The notes below the pieces were generated by a model. The model had not been told where the DNA came from. It saw nothing but the letters and a program-made list of their open reading frames with translations, and ran no database searches. A stretch of DNA of 64,000 nt, from contig JAJQJQ010000048.1 of the NCBI GenBank assembly GCA_028622995.1, forward strand, positions 868,001-932,000, read 5' to 3'. Source of the DNA: Panagrolaimus kolymaensis (taxonomy: Eukaryota; Nematoda; Chromadorea; Rhabditida; Panagrolaimidae). The position numbers and the translations under genes are program-made. This document shows positions 21,891 through 34,412 of this stretch, in pieces; within the stretch, counting starts at the first letter, position 1, and every line of letters starts with the position of its first letter.

Positions 21891-24800
21891 TCATTGATGT
21901 TGGGGTTTACGAACTTCTAGAATATATTTTGTAGCACGAGCTTTAGTAATTCCTTCTTCTGTTACTTTTAATAAATTTTTCAAAGTTTTTCCATTATGTT
22001 TAAAGCCAAACAATTTTGCTTTTAAGGCATAAATTTCATTTGGTTTAATCAATTTATTTTCATCATCACCATTTCTATTTTTGTGTGCTTCTTTTATCAT
22101 CTTTTTTTCTTGTTGATATTCAGTTAATAGCTTTTTAAGGTTTACCAACTTTGTACGATCTCCACTAACTTTGGAACATTTTCTTTCATCGTCGACTGCT
22201 TGCTCTATGTCCTTTTCAAATGCATCATTATATGGCAAAACTGAATTTGTTTGTAAAAAATTTCCAAATCGAAGTAATATTTGAATAATTGGCACTTCTT
22301 CGGTATAAGCACCCCGGGTTCTGGTTCTTTAAGAATCCTTTTGGGTTCTGGATCTTTAAGAATCTTTTAGATCCAGATCCTATAAATAATATTAAAGATC
22401 CAGATCCTTTAAAATTAAGATCCAGATCCATTAAATAAAGATCCATAACCTAAAAAGAATCCTAAAGATCCATAACCTAAAAAGAATCCTAAAGATCCAG
22501 ATCCTATAAAAGATTCTTAAAGATCCAGATCCTATAATATTAAAGATCCAGATCCTATAAATAATGTTAAAGATCCAGATCCTTTAAAATTAAGATCCAG
22601 ATCCATTAAATAAAGATCCATAACCTAAAAAGAATCCTAAAGATCCATAACCTAAAAAGAATCCTAAAGATCCAGATCCTATAAAAGATTCTTAAAGATC
22701 CAGATCCTATAATATTAAAGATCCAGATCCTATAAATAATGTTAAAGATCCAGATCCTTTAAAATTAAGATCCAGATCCATTAAATAAAGATCCATAACC
22801 TAAAAAGAATCCTAAAGATCCATAACCTAAAAAGAATCCTAAAGATCCAGATCCTATAAAAGATTCTTAAAGATCCAGATCCTATAATATTAAAGATCCA
22901 GATCCTATAAATAATGATAAAGATCCAGAACCCAAAAGGTTTCTTAGAGATCCAGAACCTATAAAGGATCTTAATGATCCAGAACCCTTTAAGGTTATTA
23001 AAGATCCAGAACCTATAAAGGATCTTAATGATCCAGAACCCTTTAAGGTTATTAAAGATCCAGAACCTATAAATAATGATAAAGATCCAGAACCCAAAAG
23101 GATTCTTAGAGATCCAGAACCAATAAAGGATCTTAATGATCCAGAACCCTCAAAGGTTATTATAGATCCAGAACCCAAAAAGAATGTTAAAGATCCAGAA
23201 CCTATAAATAATCTAAAAGATCCAGATCCTAAAAAGATTCTTAAAAATCCAGATCCTATAAAAAATGTTAAAGATCCAGAACCCAAAAGAATTCTTAAAG
23301 AACCAGAACCCGGGGTGCTTATACCGAAGAAGTACCGAATAATTTCTCGTTGCTCTGATTTAAGCTCATTTATCATTCTTTCACACACTTCTATCATTTT
23401 TTGTTTAATAAAAGCGGCTCCTTGATTTTGTTTGATAAGATCCATGATATTTTGATCTTCGATTTCAACAGCAGTTTTTACTTGATCAAATAGAATATGC
23501 ATATGCCTACTCCAATGACATCCGCATTTTTCACAATTTTTTTCATTAATAATAGAAGAACAATACTTTATACTCGGGTTTGGCACTTTTTCAACATCTT
23601 GAGCGTCCAAATGACAAGGGTCATGACAAATTTGTTTGTAAATTATTTGATATTGGTTTGTATTTAGTATAGTTTGAACCTTAATACACTTTGATGATGC
23701 GCATACAAGTTTTGGAAGATTTAAAGCTCTCGTGTCAATATCAATAAGAAAAGTTTTTAGCTTTTTTTGAAGCTCCATTAAATTAATAGATGTGTTATGA
23801 AGTTCATTCTTTCTATCATTTAAAACTTTAATATTCATCTCAATTAATTCAGTAACATCAGCTAAAGGCTTAGCCAAATACAAAATAATGGTCCTTGCTT
23901 TGTTAAATGAGATTGTATCTTCCATTTTATAAGGTTGTCGACGAGCAGCAATAACTAAAAATATATGAATTTCATCCGCTGATTTTTTCCAACTCTTTTT
24001 GTAGGGATCAAGTTTATTCTGCGACATTTTTATACCATTAACATAGGCACAAATTATTTTAAAGCATTCATTATCCATGCAAAAAGTATTAAGCTTCGTT
24101 AATGAAATTTCCATATGATGCCTATTTTTAATTTCTTCAAGAAATATCCTAACTGCGGAAATGGTATCCCCTGGTTGATAAAATGTTGGACGGGTATGAG
24201 TGAAGAAGAAAATAAAATTATCAGAAGCATTTCTGTTAAGTTGAAGTAAAAGTTCACTTAAACAATATTTGAAAGACATCGTTAGTCGCGATTCATTTGA
24301 TCGGAAAAAAAGACAAATTGCATGGAGTTCATTGAAATTTTCAAGCTCCTCAAGAATTTTCTTTGTATTTTTTTCATCTTGATCAAGTCCTCGAACATCC
24401 GAAATTCCAGGTGTATCAATAAAATTGATAATATATTGTTGATTTTCAAATTGATATGTTTTTGGCTCTTGTGTTGATGATTCACCTTTATTAGAAAAAA
24501 TTTCATTATTTCCTGTTGGCCCATGCTTAATCACAACTTCCTTATTTCCATCATAAAAAATGAATTCGCTTGGAATTAAATATATTGGCTTTGTTAAAGC
24601 TTCATCGATAGAGTCATAAGTTAAATAGTTTGCTACAGAATTGATGAATGTTGATTTGCCAACGCCAACTTCACCCAAAAGCAAAATATTTAATGTTTTT
24701 TTGTTGCGATTAAAAGCGTTTTTAGTACCGTCATTTTTATTAAAGATTAAAAATGGGCTTTCAATTTCAACAACATTTTTAATTTCTGTTTCTTTCTCTT

Positions 24801-24912
24801 TCGCCGTTAATATGTTTGGTTCAAATGAACATACACTTAGCTTTTCATCCTCCGTTTTGTTAATTTCTAATTGAATCAAAGAGCTTTGAACAGGTATTTG
24901 ATTAGAATTCAT
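21891..24912 (-). CDS. AIG1/GIMAP-like GTPase gene interrupted by a transposon
   Basis: P-loop GTPase with G1 GEVGVGKST (residues 80-88) and G3 DTPG (166-169), followed by helical segments and a Cys/His cluster (CHDPCHL...YCSS...CEKCGCHWSRHMH, about residues 430-485) that may bind zinc. The layout is like the AIG1-like GTPases of invertebrates and fungi. The uninterrupted gene would be one exon, 24912-23337 joined to 22282-21891 (655 residues), ending in a coiled-coil tail. The insertion at 22291-23336 breaks it after residue 525. The present frame runs about 150 codons into the element and stops at 22882. It starts 54 bases after the HEPN-TPR gene on the same strand. Its role (membrane or immune GTPase) is inferred from the family. 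Confidence 0.75.
22291..23336. mobile_element. 1,046-bp DNA transposon inserted in the GTPase exon
   Basis: Ends are long inverted repeats (about 65 bases, few mismatches) starting GG(C/T)ACTTCTTCGGTATAAGC. GAATAATT lies on both sides (22283-22290 and 23337-23344). The interior is built from AGATCCAGATCC-type words. An 8-bp duplication with GG ends suggests a Merlin-like or hAT-like element. No transposase is visible. Removing the element plus one 8-mer gives an unbroken GTPase frame, which confirms the borders. Confidence 0.9.
22386..22920. repeat. Tandem repeat of 175 bp inside the transposon
   Basis: The block beginning AAAATTAAGATCCAGATCC starts at 22411, 22586 and 22761, a period of 175 bp, and copies are nearly identical. 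Each block is itself built from shorter GATCC-containing words. Read on the minus strand, the related right half encodes GSGSL(R/T)xxxx repeats. Confidence 0.85.
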
Positions 24913-24966
24913 ATTGTAATCAAGCTTAAAATATTATGTACTTGAAGAAGAAAAAAAATAAAATAA

Positions 24967-26013
24967 CTATATTCCTCTTACAATTGTTATGGTATCCCTA
25001 ACTTCTTTTGATCCAGGATTTTGCTTGCGAGCTATGAATAAAGCTTCTTTTGCAGGTTCCCATTCATTTAGTTCCATTTGAACTCTTCCCAAACAAAAAA
25101 ATGCCCTCCAATATGGATTAAGTTCGATAGCACTTTGAGCATCTATTTTAGCCATCAAAAAGGAATCATCGGTTTTCAGCCAATAATAAGCATCGCTTCG
25201 ATTTGCAAAAATTTCACTTTGATTTTCTTGTGGCAAACCAGTAATATTCAACATTTCGTTATAAACTTTTATTGCGCCTTCGAAATTGTTTCCCTAAAAT
25301 TTTTGACAGTTATTATGTATAACGACATTGTAAACATACATTAGAAAAGGCTTTTGCAACCTTTTTTAATCTAATAAATTCAGCATTCTCATTACTAATT
25401 TCATTAATAATTGGTTGGCCTAGTTCCATTAATTTTATTTCAAATTCTTTCATATCAGATACAGAGAATCCAAAATTAATCATGATTTTTTTAAGTTCAT
25501 CTCGGTGTTTTTCATACTGGTCATTTGATAAATGATAACCTAAAAAAGTACAAAAAATTTCCTATTTTTTAACATTTAATTCCCTACGCCCATGAAACAC
25601 TGAATTTCTTTTATCCTTTAATTTAGTTGCAGATTCTTCTTCTCGTTTATCAGTTAAAAAATTATAATTTTCGATTGCTTTTGAAAGTCCTTGAATTGCT
25701 TGATTTGTCAAAGTAATATCCCACAATTCAACATGTCCGTTTTTTACTGTATCTCTAAAGTGTCTATCCACTTTAGGCATTAATAAATTCAAGAGTTCTT
25801 TTCCACATATTTCACCATCAACCCATTGATTGTTTTCATTTGGTGATTGGAAACTTTTATATGTTTGCCATCGATCACGAAAAATTTCATGCATTTTTAC
25901 TCTAGCTATAGTTAAATATTTAAGAATGCGAGTGAAGTTTAGATATCTAAAAGTGTTTATTGAAAAAAGTTTAAAATGGCTCAAAAAAATTACTCGTTGT
26001 CATGAACATCCAT
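24967..26013 (-). CDS. HEPN (DZIP3-like) plus TPR protein
   Basis: Four exons (26013-25994, 25946-25588, 25539-25340 and 25293-24967) give 301 residues with every phase matching. The N-terminal half (about residues 7-170) matches the DZIP3-like HEPN domain: YLNFTRILKYL, then ELWDIT, then KRNSVFHG. The last contains the RxxxxH motif that forms the HEPN RNase active site in other proteins. The segment after it (SNDQYEKHRDELKKIM) also fits. The C-terminal 120 residues are TPR-like (EGAIKVYNEM, NRSDAYYWL, AQSAIELNPYWRAFFCLGRV, EPAKEALF). HEPN proteins often cut or bind RNA in defence and stress. RNase activity is possible but unproven. The GTPase gene starts 54 bases downstream, so the two may share a transcript. 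Confidence 0.75.
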
Positions 26014-27993
26014 GATGTAACAAACATAAAATCGATTATTATCTATCGTATAATCACAACCACGATGCGCTAAAAATTTAAAGAAAGCTAAAGTTTAGAT
26101 AATTATATTTCGAAAGAATAACACAAGGAAGTTACTAAAATAGCCCGAGTGTTTATAAGGTCCGATATTACAGTAAATGCAGATACAACCTCTGTCGAGG
26201 AAAATAATAACATCTTTATTTAAGATAAAAAAAATTAAAAAATTATTGGTTTGGAAATTTTCTATCTATAATTTTCATAGAAAATTAACAACTCAAAAAT
26301 ATATATCATTATTGTTATGTTTTATTTTAAAAAATTTCTATTATATGTACTGAAAAGAGTTGATTTATTATTTAATAACTTTTATTTTCCAGCAAGGTTA
26401 AGACAATTTTTAAAACACGAATATATGTACAAAACATTGGATACTAAAAATTTTGATTTATTAATTTAATGAAAAAAACTTTGAAACAAAAATGTGAAGA
26501 ATCAAAGAAAAAAATGAAATTTATACTTTTTTATTCTCAATTTGATGACAATATACGCAACCAAAACGTTATCTCTACGTTACCTTTAATCTCACTGAAA
26601 AAAACCTAACTCGCTGGCAAGTGAAGCCTTACATGTTTGTGTAAAAAAGGTGAGCCTTAATATCAAGATAGTGAGTGGCAAGCAAAGGTGTGAGAGAACA
26701 CAGAAAAAAGAACTTTCGAGAAAAAATATATTTCGAAATATAATTGTTTTGATAAGTAAAAAATGTAGCAAACAAAATTTTGTCAAGTTTTTTAAAAGTT
26801 GTTTCTTTTATTTATGGCAATTCATGTGTAAGTTCAATTAAAAACCAAAAAAACTACATTTTAACCTTTCTCTTATAGAATTATAAAAGCTCACGAAAGA
26901 GAAAAATTTATTAATAAAACAAGTGATTAGTTGAATAAGGATTAATACAAATATTGTTGACAATTTTTATTTTAATCTCTCTCCAAAACACTAAAAGGTT
27001 GTGTAGTGTATGTGTTTTTTTGTTTCAAAAAATCAAAAAAGTAGACAGAGAAAAAATTATTTTATTGTTAATAAATTTCATTAAAGATTAACCCTAAATA
27101 GACAATGAAATTACTTATAAATAAAGCATTTCGTAGGCAACAAAAACATCTAAAGTATTTTGGAGTTATAAGATTTTGTTTGTTATGATATTCATGAGCA
27201 TATGAAAACTGGGCATAAATTTATCATAGAAATGCTTGCATAAAAATGCACATTTTTTTATTTCAACTTTTTCTTTGCATAATTTATTAAAAAGCATAAT
27301 TATTATTTTCATTTTATAATAAATTCAATGGCTACAAAAATATCAAAAAGTTGTTTTGCTTTCTCTATTTTTACAATGACTCATGAACAAAATAAAAAAA
27401 TGCTATGTACATAAATTTTATCACAAACAAACACTTGCAAAGAGACATCCGGGTTTTATATGTACATAAACAAACGCTTTATTTTTCTTATCAAAAAACT
27501 CTTTGATTTAAATCTCTTTTCATTTTATTGTCGCTTTTTTTAGTACGTTTTTGTGCTTTGAAAAAAATAAATAAACAGTCATTTATTTTTATTTTTTGTT
27601 GCTTGTGTCTTTGCACCTTTTTTTATAGTTATCAAAGTTTATTGTTCCATTCTAAACTTTTTATTATTATTTTTGAAAATCATGCCATTTTTCAAAGTTT
27701 TTACTTGCTGCAAAATAAATGTGTACAAATAAAAAATACCAAGTTTTTTTTTAGTTTTTTTGCTGGTATTTTTAAAAAAATTATAAAATAAACTTATTTA
27801 AACTTTGTTGATGAAACCCCAAATTTGTTTGCTACAAAAATATATTACCAATATTCCGATCGCGTGATTATATCTACTTCGCTTATTAAAAACTTCTTTA
27901 ATCTTTTGAGTTTTCTGTGTACCAAAATTTTTGACTTTCTTTTTTAGAGAAATCTTTTATTAAACTTGCTCATTTATTTATTTATTTCTCACT
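26014..27993. other. Spacer between divergent genes
   Basis: Two kilobases of AT-rich sequence between the HEPN-TPR gene and the Argonaute gene. I found no exon-like frame, tRNA or repeat. It probably holds both promoters. Confidence 0.45.
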
Positions 27994-30900
27994 ATGGCTT
28001 ACCGAAGAAATGTAAGTTACAGAAATCTCTATAAAAGAATAAAATAATGAAACTTTTTTTTTTCAGCAACAACGCGATAATCGTGGAGGTGACGGTGGAC
28101 AAAGCCGTGATGGCGAAGGATATCGAGGTGGAAACACTCAAAGAGGAGGAGGATATGATAGCAATTATCGTGGTGGTAGCTTTCAAGGTGATGGAGGAAA
28201 CCGAGGTGGATTTGTACGAGGCCGTGGAGGTGGTGGAAGAGGTGGAACTCGGGGAGGTGGATTCTCTCGAGCTCCTGCTAAACCTCATGTCCTCGTTGGG
28301 GAAGGCGCTATTTTCCCTCTCCAAATTGGCTCTGACTCCAAAGCATATCGATACGATGTTTCCATGGAATATAAATTTAATGAAAGTGATGTTGGCATGA
28401 AATCACTAACAACTATGAAGTTTGTATAAAAAAAGTCTTATTTTACCACAAATTTTTTTTCCAGACGAGATCCTCAAATGAGAGAGCTATGTTTCCAAAT
28501 TTTATCCGCGGTTATGGAAGCCACAAATAATTTTGGTATAGAAAATCTTCAAGTGGCATATGACAATCAAAACACTTTATTTGCTTCTCAACCATTTACA
28601 AATATTTCATACACCGTTTCGAAAGATCAATTTGAGCCTGGGCTTCAAAAATTAGTTAAAGGAAACAATGAAATTATTGTGAAAATTATTCCAAATGAAA
28701 AAATGGAATTCGTTGATTTATCTGATGTTTCACAATATGAAGGTGGAGATATTGTATTTGATGAAGATCAATCAATTCGACAAGTACTTGAGATTATTTT
28801 AACTCAAGGCGCTTTAAATAGGTAAATTTTAATAATTATAAAGTTTCGAATATAAAAAATATGTATGCAAATTTTTTTAGTGGCGAATATGAGCAAATTG
28901 GAAGTGGAAAACTTTATCGCTTTAAAGAAGAACCCGTGGGTCGAGGTCTTTGCACTCGAAAAGGAACATCAAAAGGCATTCGAATGATTGAAATTGACGG
29001 AGATAAAAATGCACCCAAAAAAATTGTCCCTGCTCTTGTGGTTGATTTCAAATGTTCTCCTTTTTACGCTACTGGAAATCTTCGAGAAAAGGTTAATGAA
29101 TTTATGGAAGGAAATTCTCAAAATCCAAGAATATGGGAAGAAGCTTCTAAATTCTTTAAAGGTTGCAAAGTTTGCCCAATTTATGAACAACATCGAATTC
29201 TAAATATTAAAGATTTTGATTCACAAATGCTTAAAGAAATTATGTAATTTTAATTGCTTATTAAAAAAATTTCTATAAAAATTTTCTAGCATTTTAACAT
29301 TTAAAAAAATTTGAATAAATTTTCTCTTCTCTTTTTTTTTAGTTTCAACCTTGATTCTGGAGAACCCATAACTTTACCGGAATTTTATCGAACTAAAAAA
29401 CATCAAAGAATCCAATATCTTGACACTTATGCTGTGAATATGGTTGGTGATAAAGGTCAATTCCCTATGGAATTATTAACGATTCTACCAAATCAAAAAG
29501 TATCATTGGATAAAGTTCCAACATTTTTGAGTAATAAAGTTCATAAATCGAATGCCGTGGTTCCTCAAGAGCGATATAAAAATATTATGGATGAAGTAGA
29601 AAATATGGAATTTAATAATGAAATTACCAAAGCTTTTGGAATTCATGTTTCTTTGGAACCCATTGAAAAAGCAAGCGTGTTAAAATTTGAACGTCCTCCA
29701 AAACCAAAAATTATTGTTGGAAATAAAATTGAAATTCAGCCTAATGATGATGGAAAATTTAGTTTGGGAAATAATAAATATTTTCAACCATGCAAAATTG
29801 AAAAATGGGGTATTATGTATGGAACTGAATGTCATCCAGATACAATTAAAAGCTTCCAAAAAATGTTTAGAAAAGAAGCAGAAAATCGTGGAATTAAATT
29901 TCAATTTGATGCTCGCGAATTAAGTTTTGATTCAAAAAAAGCTAATTTTCAAGAATGGTTAGAAAAATTTAAAATGTTTCAAACTAATCAAGTTTCATTA
30001 ATTATTTTTATTGATTCTGATATGAATAATTCCCATGGAATGTTAAAAATGATGGAAAGTTTCACTAAAGTTTTAACCCAACATATTATTTATGATACAG
30101 TTAGAAAAATTGTGGAAGAAAATAAATTTCAAACCATTGGAAATATTCTTCTCAAAACTAATGTTAAAAATGGTGGAATTAATTATAAACCTATGTTCAA
30201 CAAAGGGTAAGTTTTTTAATGATTTATAAAAAAGATTATTGATTCATCTTCTTTCAGTGGCAGTCTTGATCTTAACAACGGTGATGTCCTTGTTGTTGGG
30301 TAAGTAGAATGCAATTCATAAAACAAAAACAAAAAAGAGTTTCATTTATATAAATTTGGATAAATTAGACGTACGAAAAATTCTACAAAAACAAGAGCTA
30401 TAAATTATGGGAAATTGTTGAGAAAAACTGTTTATATTTTTTTCCTTTTTTTCGTTGACGAAAAAAACATTTAAAAACATTAAAGGAATTTTTAACTTTT
30501 TCACTAAAAAAAACAACTTTTTTAAATTTTATATTTCTAAAATTCCCTTTATTTTTTCCTTATAAAACATTATACCCAAAAAAATATATTGAAATAAAGA
30601 TTTCTATTTTGCAGCTATGATGTCTGCCATCCAACTGGAGTCATTCCAGGTGAACGAGAAAAAAATCGAAAGGAAGGACATAAAAGTGAAACGAATGATC
30701 CATCGGTTGTTGGAATTACAGCCAATATCGCTGCTGACCCAACCGCCTTTGTTGGAGATTTCTTTTATCAACCAACTTGTCAAGAAAGAGTAGAAAAGAA
30801 TGAACTTCGAATAATTATGAGACAATTTTTGGAAAAATTCAAGAAAAGTCGCAATGAAAAACTTCCAAAAATTATTGTAATTTTGAGGGATGGAGTTTCA

Positions 30901-31501
30901 GAAGGTCAATTCAAAATGACTTTCGATGATGAACTTCCAGCTATTCGACAAGGTGTGGCTGATTTTGATACAAGCTATAAACCCGAATTTGTTTTTATTA
31001 TTTGCACCAAAAGACACCATAAAAGATTTTTCGAGGGTGAAAGAGGTGAATTTGAGAACCCTCAAGCGGGCTCATTCGTGGAAGATAAATTTACTCGACC
31101 TGATTGCATCGAATTTTTCATGCAATGCCACAACGCAATTAAAGGCACGGCTAAATTTGTTCAAGTCAACGTAGTTCTTAATGATCCAAATATTTCTAAG
31201 AAAGAATTATTTGATTTTCTTCATTCGCTTAGTTATGGACATCAAATTGTATGTTCGCCTGTGTCTTTACCAACTCCAATTTATCAGGTTTGTTTTATTG
31301 AAAATATAGCTTTTTTATAAGCAAAATATTTTTTTGCAGGCTGATGAATTGGCTGCTCGTGGATTTGAAGTATACCTTTCTGTCAAAAAATATATGCCGA
31401 AATATATTAAATGGGATAAAGGAGAAATTAATTATTTGGAACTCAGCACTTTATTAAATTATTCCAATAGTTCTTTGGAAAATCGCAGATTCAATGCTTG
31501 A
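27994..31501 (+). CDS. Argonaute with RGG-rich N-terminus
   Basis: Eight exons (27994-28011, 28067-28419, 28465-28821, 28881-29243, 29343-30206, 30258-30299, 30615-31287 and 31340-31501) give 943 residues. Residues 7-80 are RG/RGG-rich. N, PAZ, MID (GWGIMYGTECHPDTIKSF...) and PIWI domains follow. PIWI holds GYDVCHPTG (Asp668), Glu726 exactly 32 residues before Asp758 in LRDGVSEGQ, and Asp892 in QADELAARG where animal AGO2 has His. A DEDD set is compatible with slicing. The protein is of the AGO-like type. RG-rich tails are known in nematode CSR-1, so a CSR-1-like role is the best guess, but ALG-type or ERGO-type assignment needs a tree. Exon 1 codes for only six residues. Intron 2 uses a GTTTGT donor chosen to keep frame. 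Confidence 0.9.
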
Positions 31502-31580
31502 ATTAATATTTTTTAGTTATGTAAAAATTTTTTGTAACGTTAATTGTATTTTTTACTGCACCACATTTTTTCGGCAGGAG

Positions 31581-31714
31581 TGTTAAGAAAGGATGACACG
31601 CCAGAGCCATGCCTATTAGTAACCCTATATAAGCCATATTCATTTCCCTATTTTCTATCATTCAATATCTATCATTCGGTTTAATAAATATCTATCCAAA
31701 GAATATCGTTTACA
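31581..31714 (+). mobile_element. Possible short solo LTR or LTR fragment
   Basis: Begins TGTTAAGAAAGG and ends GTTTACA. It carries CTATATAAGCC near 31625 and AATAAA near 31683. The order fits an LTR, but I see no target duplication. The rest of 31502-32137 is AT-rich spacer with no coding frame. Confidence 0.25.
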
Positions 31715-32137
31715 TTTATATCAAACTTTTTAAAATAATGTTTGTCGTTATTGAGTCATAAGAAAATAAATGGCAAACGAAAAAAGAGAATTTGTAAGGT
31801 CAAATTACCAAGACTTATCTTTTTTTCGACTCATTTTTACCCATAAAAATGGTAAAGCAAAAACACTTGAAAAAGCCTGGGTTTTATATCTAAAAAATCC
31901 TTACAAATAAGAGTATATATAAGTCTTTGGAAAATGTAGCATCAAGTTTGTTCCAAGGTAGACTGTCTGTCTGTCTATCCATATTTCTATTGTGTGATAC
32001 GTAAATTGATCAACAATAGAATTACTTGTTTTTGCATTTTTCTTGACTTTTTAGAGCTCAAAAAATTTTATTTTGTTCCATCACAACTTTTTTTAATTTT
32101 TTGATTTTGATTTTGCTCTTTTGTTTGGCAAATTAAG

Positions 32138-34027
32138 ATGGATAAGAAGAAATTAGCTAAAATACCTCCTGTTTCCAATAATATTAATTATGCCACGGTC
32201 ATTTATGATTTGCATAAAAAATTAAAGAAGACTAAAAATGATAAAGAAAAGATTAAAATTTATTCAGAATTTAGCCAAAATTATTTGATGTCTAATTCCT
32301 TATGGGGACAAAGGTTTTGGCTACAAAAAGTTAGCGAAATAAATAAAGAAGCTGTGTATCATTTTTATTATAATGAATATAATTCATATATAAAAGTATT
32401 TTTAAAAATTTTTTTTCATCGATTTTTAAATTTATTAATTTAGAAATTTTATCCAAAAATGTTAGAAGAGGATCATGCTTTTCCATTTGGCCGACAGAGA
32501 ATCCTTTACAGAAAAAATGATTCAGATATAATTGAAACCTGGCAAAAATTATTGTATCCTCATAATAAAATTCAAGAACATTTAATGTGGTATGAAAAAT
32601 ATTCATGTAAGCGATTATTTAAAAAAATATTTAAAGTGTCTATAAAAAAATTTCAGCTAGTCCACTTCCTAAAGAAATTTTTGAACGTGTTAATAAAATG
32701 GAAAAACTTTATTGGAAAATTAAAGCTTCTGAAGATAATCCCGAAAAATGGATAGAAACTTTGCAAGAAGCAAACGATCCAGAATTTGTTAAACAAAATG
32801 TTGAGCATCGAATTGGACAGAATTTGATGAATAAAAAATTATGGAAATTATATATTTCTTACCTTCGAGAAACAGACCCAAAAGAAATGCTAAAAGTTTA
32901 TTCAAAATATTGTCGATTTTTTATTGATGATTTTGAAATGAAAAAAGAATATAAAAATGCTGTGGAAAAATATGGCCCTGTTTTTGTTCCATGGAAAAAT
33001 CCTTTCAGCTTTGAGAAAACGGTTTCAAGAAACACATATTTTTCTCAAAACAAGCCAAAAATTGAGCAACAAATTAAACAACTTCTTCAATTTGAATGTC
33101 CAAAAGTTAATATTCAAACTCCTTGCCAACGATGGGATTTACCATTGCCATTAATTCGATGTATGATAGATAATGCAAGACCTTCAATTATGTCAAAACT
33201 TCAACAAACATGCAAATATTTTTATATAAAAAACCCAAAACTTTATTGCTATCGATGGATTTATGATACTAATCCAAGTCTTAATGCCGTCCAGATTAAA
33301 GAACAATCAATATTTTTTAATTCCACAGCTGAACCAAATTCTTTAAAAGTCTTTGAAAATCATAAACTCGCAATAAGTAATTCTATTATGTTTGGGAATA
33401 ATTCTGAAAGTATGAGTTTGGCTCATTTTATTAAATCATATATTTATGAATTCGATGTAAAATATTTACATATTGCTTTTCAAATTATTACTGAAAAAGA
33501 TTTTATATTTTTGTGTGGTCGAGGAAATGTTGAATCCTTTGTTCTTGAAGATTGCAATATTAATGATTCTAAAAGCATTGCGGTGAAATTGGAAAATATA
33601 TTGGAAAAACTTCCAAATTTGCGTATATTTTTGTAAGTTTATTTCATTTCAAAAAAATAAAATTATATATTTTTTTTCAGCTTTTATCCAGGCTTGGGCC
33701 AGTTTTTAAATACATCGAATCAATTATCAGTTCTTGAATTTAAGAAAATAATTAGCGTTTTTCGTGTCTTTAGAATTAACAATTTAATAGATGATAAAGA
33801 TTTTTGCACTTTTGTTAAGGTATTTTTTTAAGTTCCTAAATGCCTTCCATAATAATGATTATAATTTTTTTTAGAAAAATGCTAGACAAAATTCTGAATT
33901 CTGTGTATATTTTAATAGTGATTTTGATCCTACGTTGATAAAATCTTTAGAACAATCCGTAAAAAGAATGTTAGAAGAATGGAAATTATTTCCAAATAAA
34001 TCAAAAATTGAAATTATATTGCGCTAA
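32138..34027 (+). CDS. F-box-like protein with N-terminal HAT-like helices
   Basis: Five exons (32138-32395, 32444-32606, 32657-33632, 33681-33819 and 33875-34027) join in frame to 562 residues. The N-terminal 220 residues are helical with W/Y/F spacing like HAT repeats of RNA-processing proteins (IYSEFSQNY...LWGQRFWLQKV, ETWQKLLYPHNKIQEHLMWYEKY, LWKLYISYL). An F-box-like helix (WDLPLPLIRCMIDNARPSIMSKLQQTCKYF, about residues 280-310) follows. The C-terminus has LRR-like strands (VESFVLEDCNIND). F-box proteins recruit targets to SCF ligases. The HAT plus F-box combination is unusual, and both calls are by eye. Confidence 0.65.
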
Positions 34028-34412
34028 TATTAGTTTTTTAATTATTTTTTTTCTCTCACATTTTTCCTTTTTTTGTTTTGCTTTAACTCTTTTGTTTACT
34101 TAAAGATATTTTTTTGTTGATGTTAGATATTTAAAAATTAAAACTTGAACCAAGTATCGTGCGACGCTTTGCCGAGCAAAAACGACATTCATTTTTTTAT
34201 AAAACCTATTCGGCAATATTAAACGGAGTTGAAGAAGAAAAAACAGCTCAAAGAAAAAACTGGTTTTGAGATTATCGATTTGGCACCAGATGTCTCTAAA
34301 ATAACTTTTGTAAGTTTTTTTTAGCAAAAAACATATTTATTTTTTAAATTTTAAAACATATACATTGGCTATAAAATACAAAAAAAATTATAAAAATGGT
34401 GTACAAAGTTCA
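34028..34412. other. Spacer between convergent genes
   Basis: About 385 bases with no exon I trust. An open frame at 34100-34327 lacks coding character. Confidence 0.4.

Noticed and set aside
22386..22920. Regular repeats that look CRISPR-like
   Set aside because: The 175-bp period is a plain tandem repeat inside a transposon. There are no unique spacers and the host is eukaryotic.
22291..23336. The GTPase insertion acting as an intron, as suggested for the RING-gene element
   Set aside because: A GTACTT donor exists, but the AG sites near the far end do not restore the frame.
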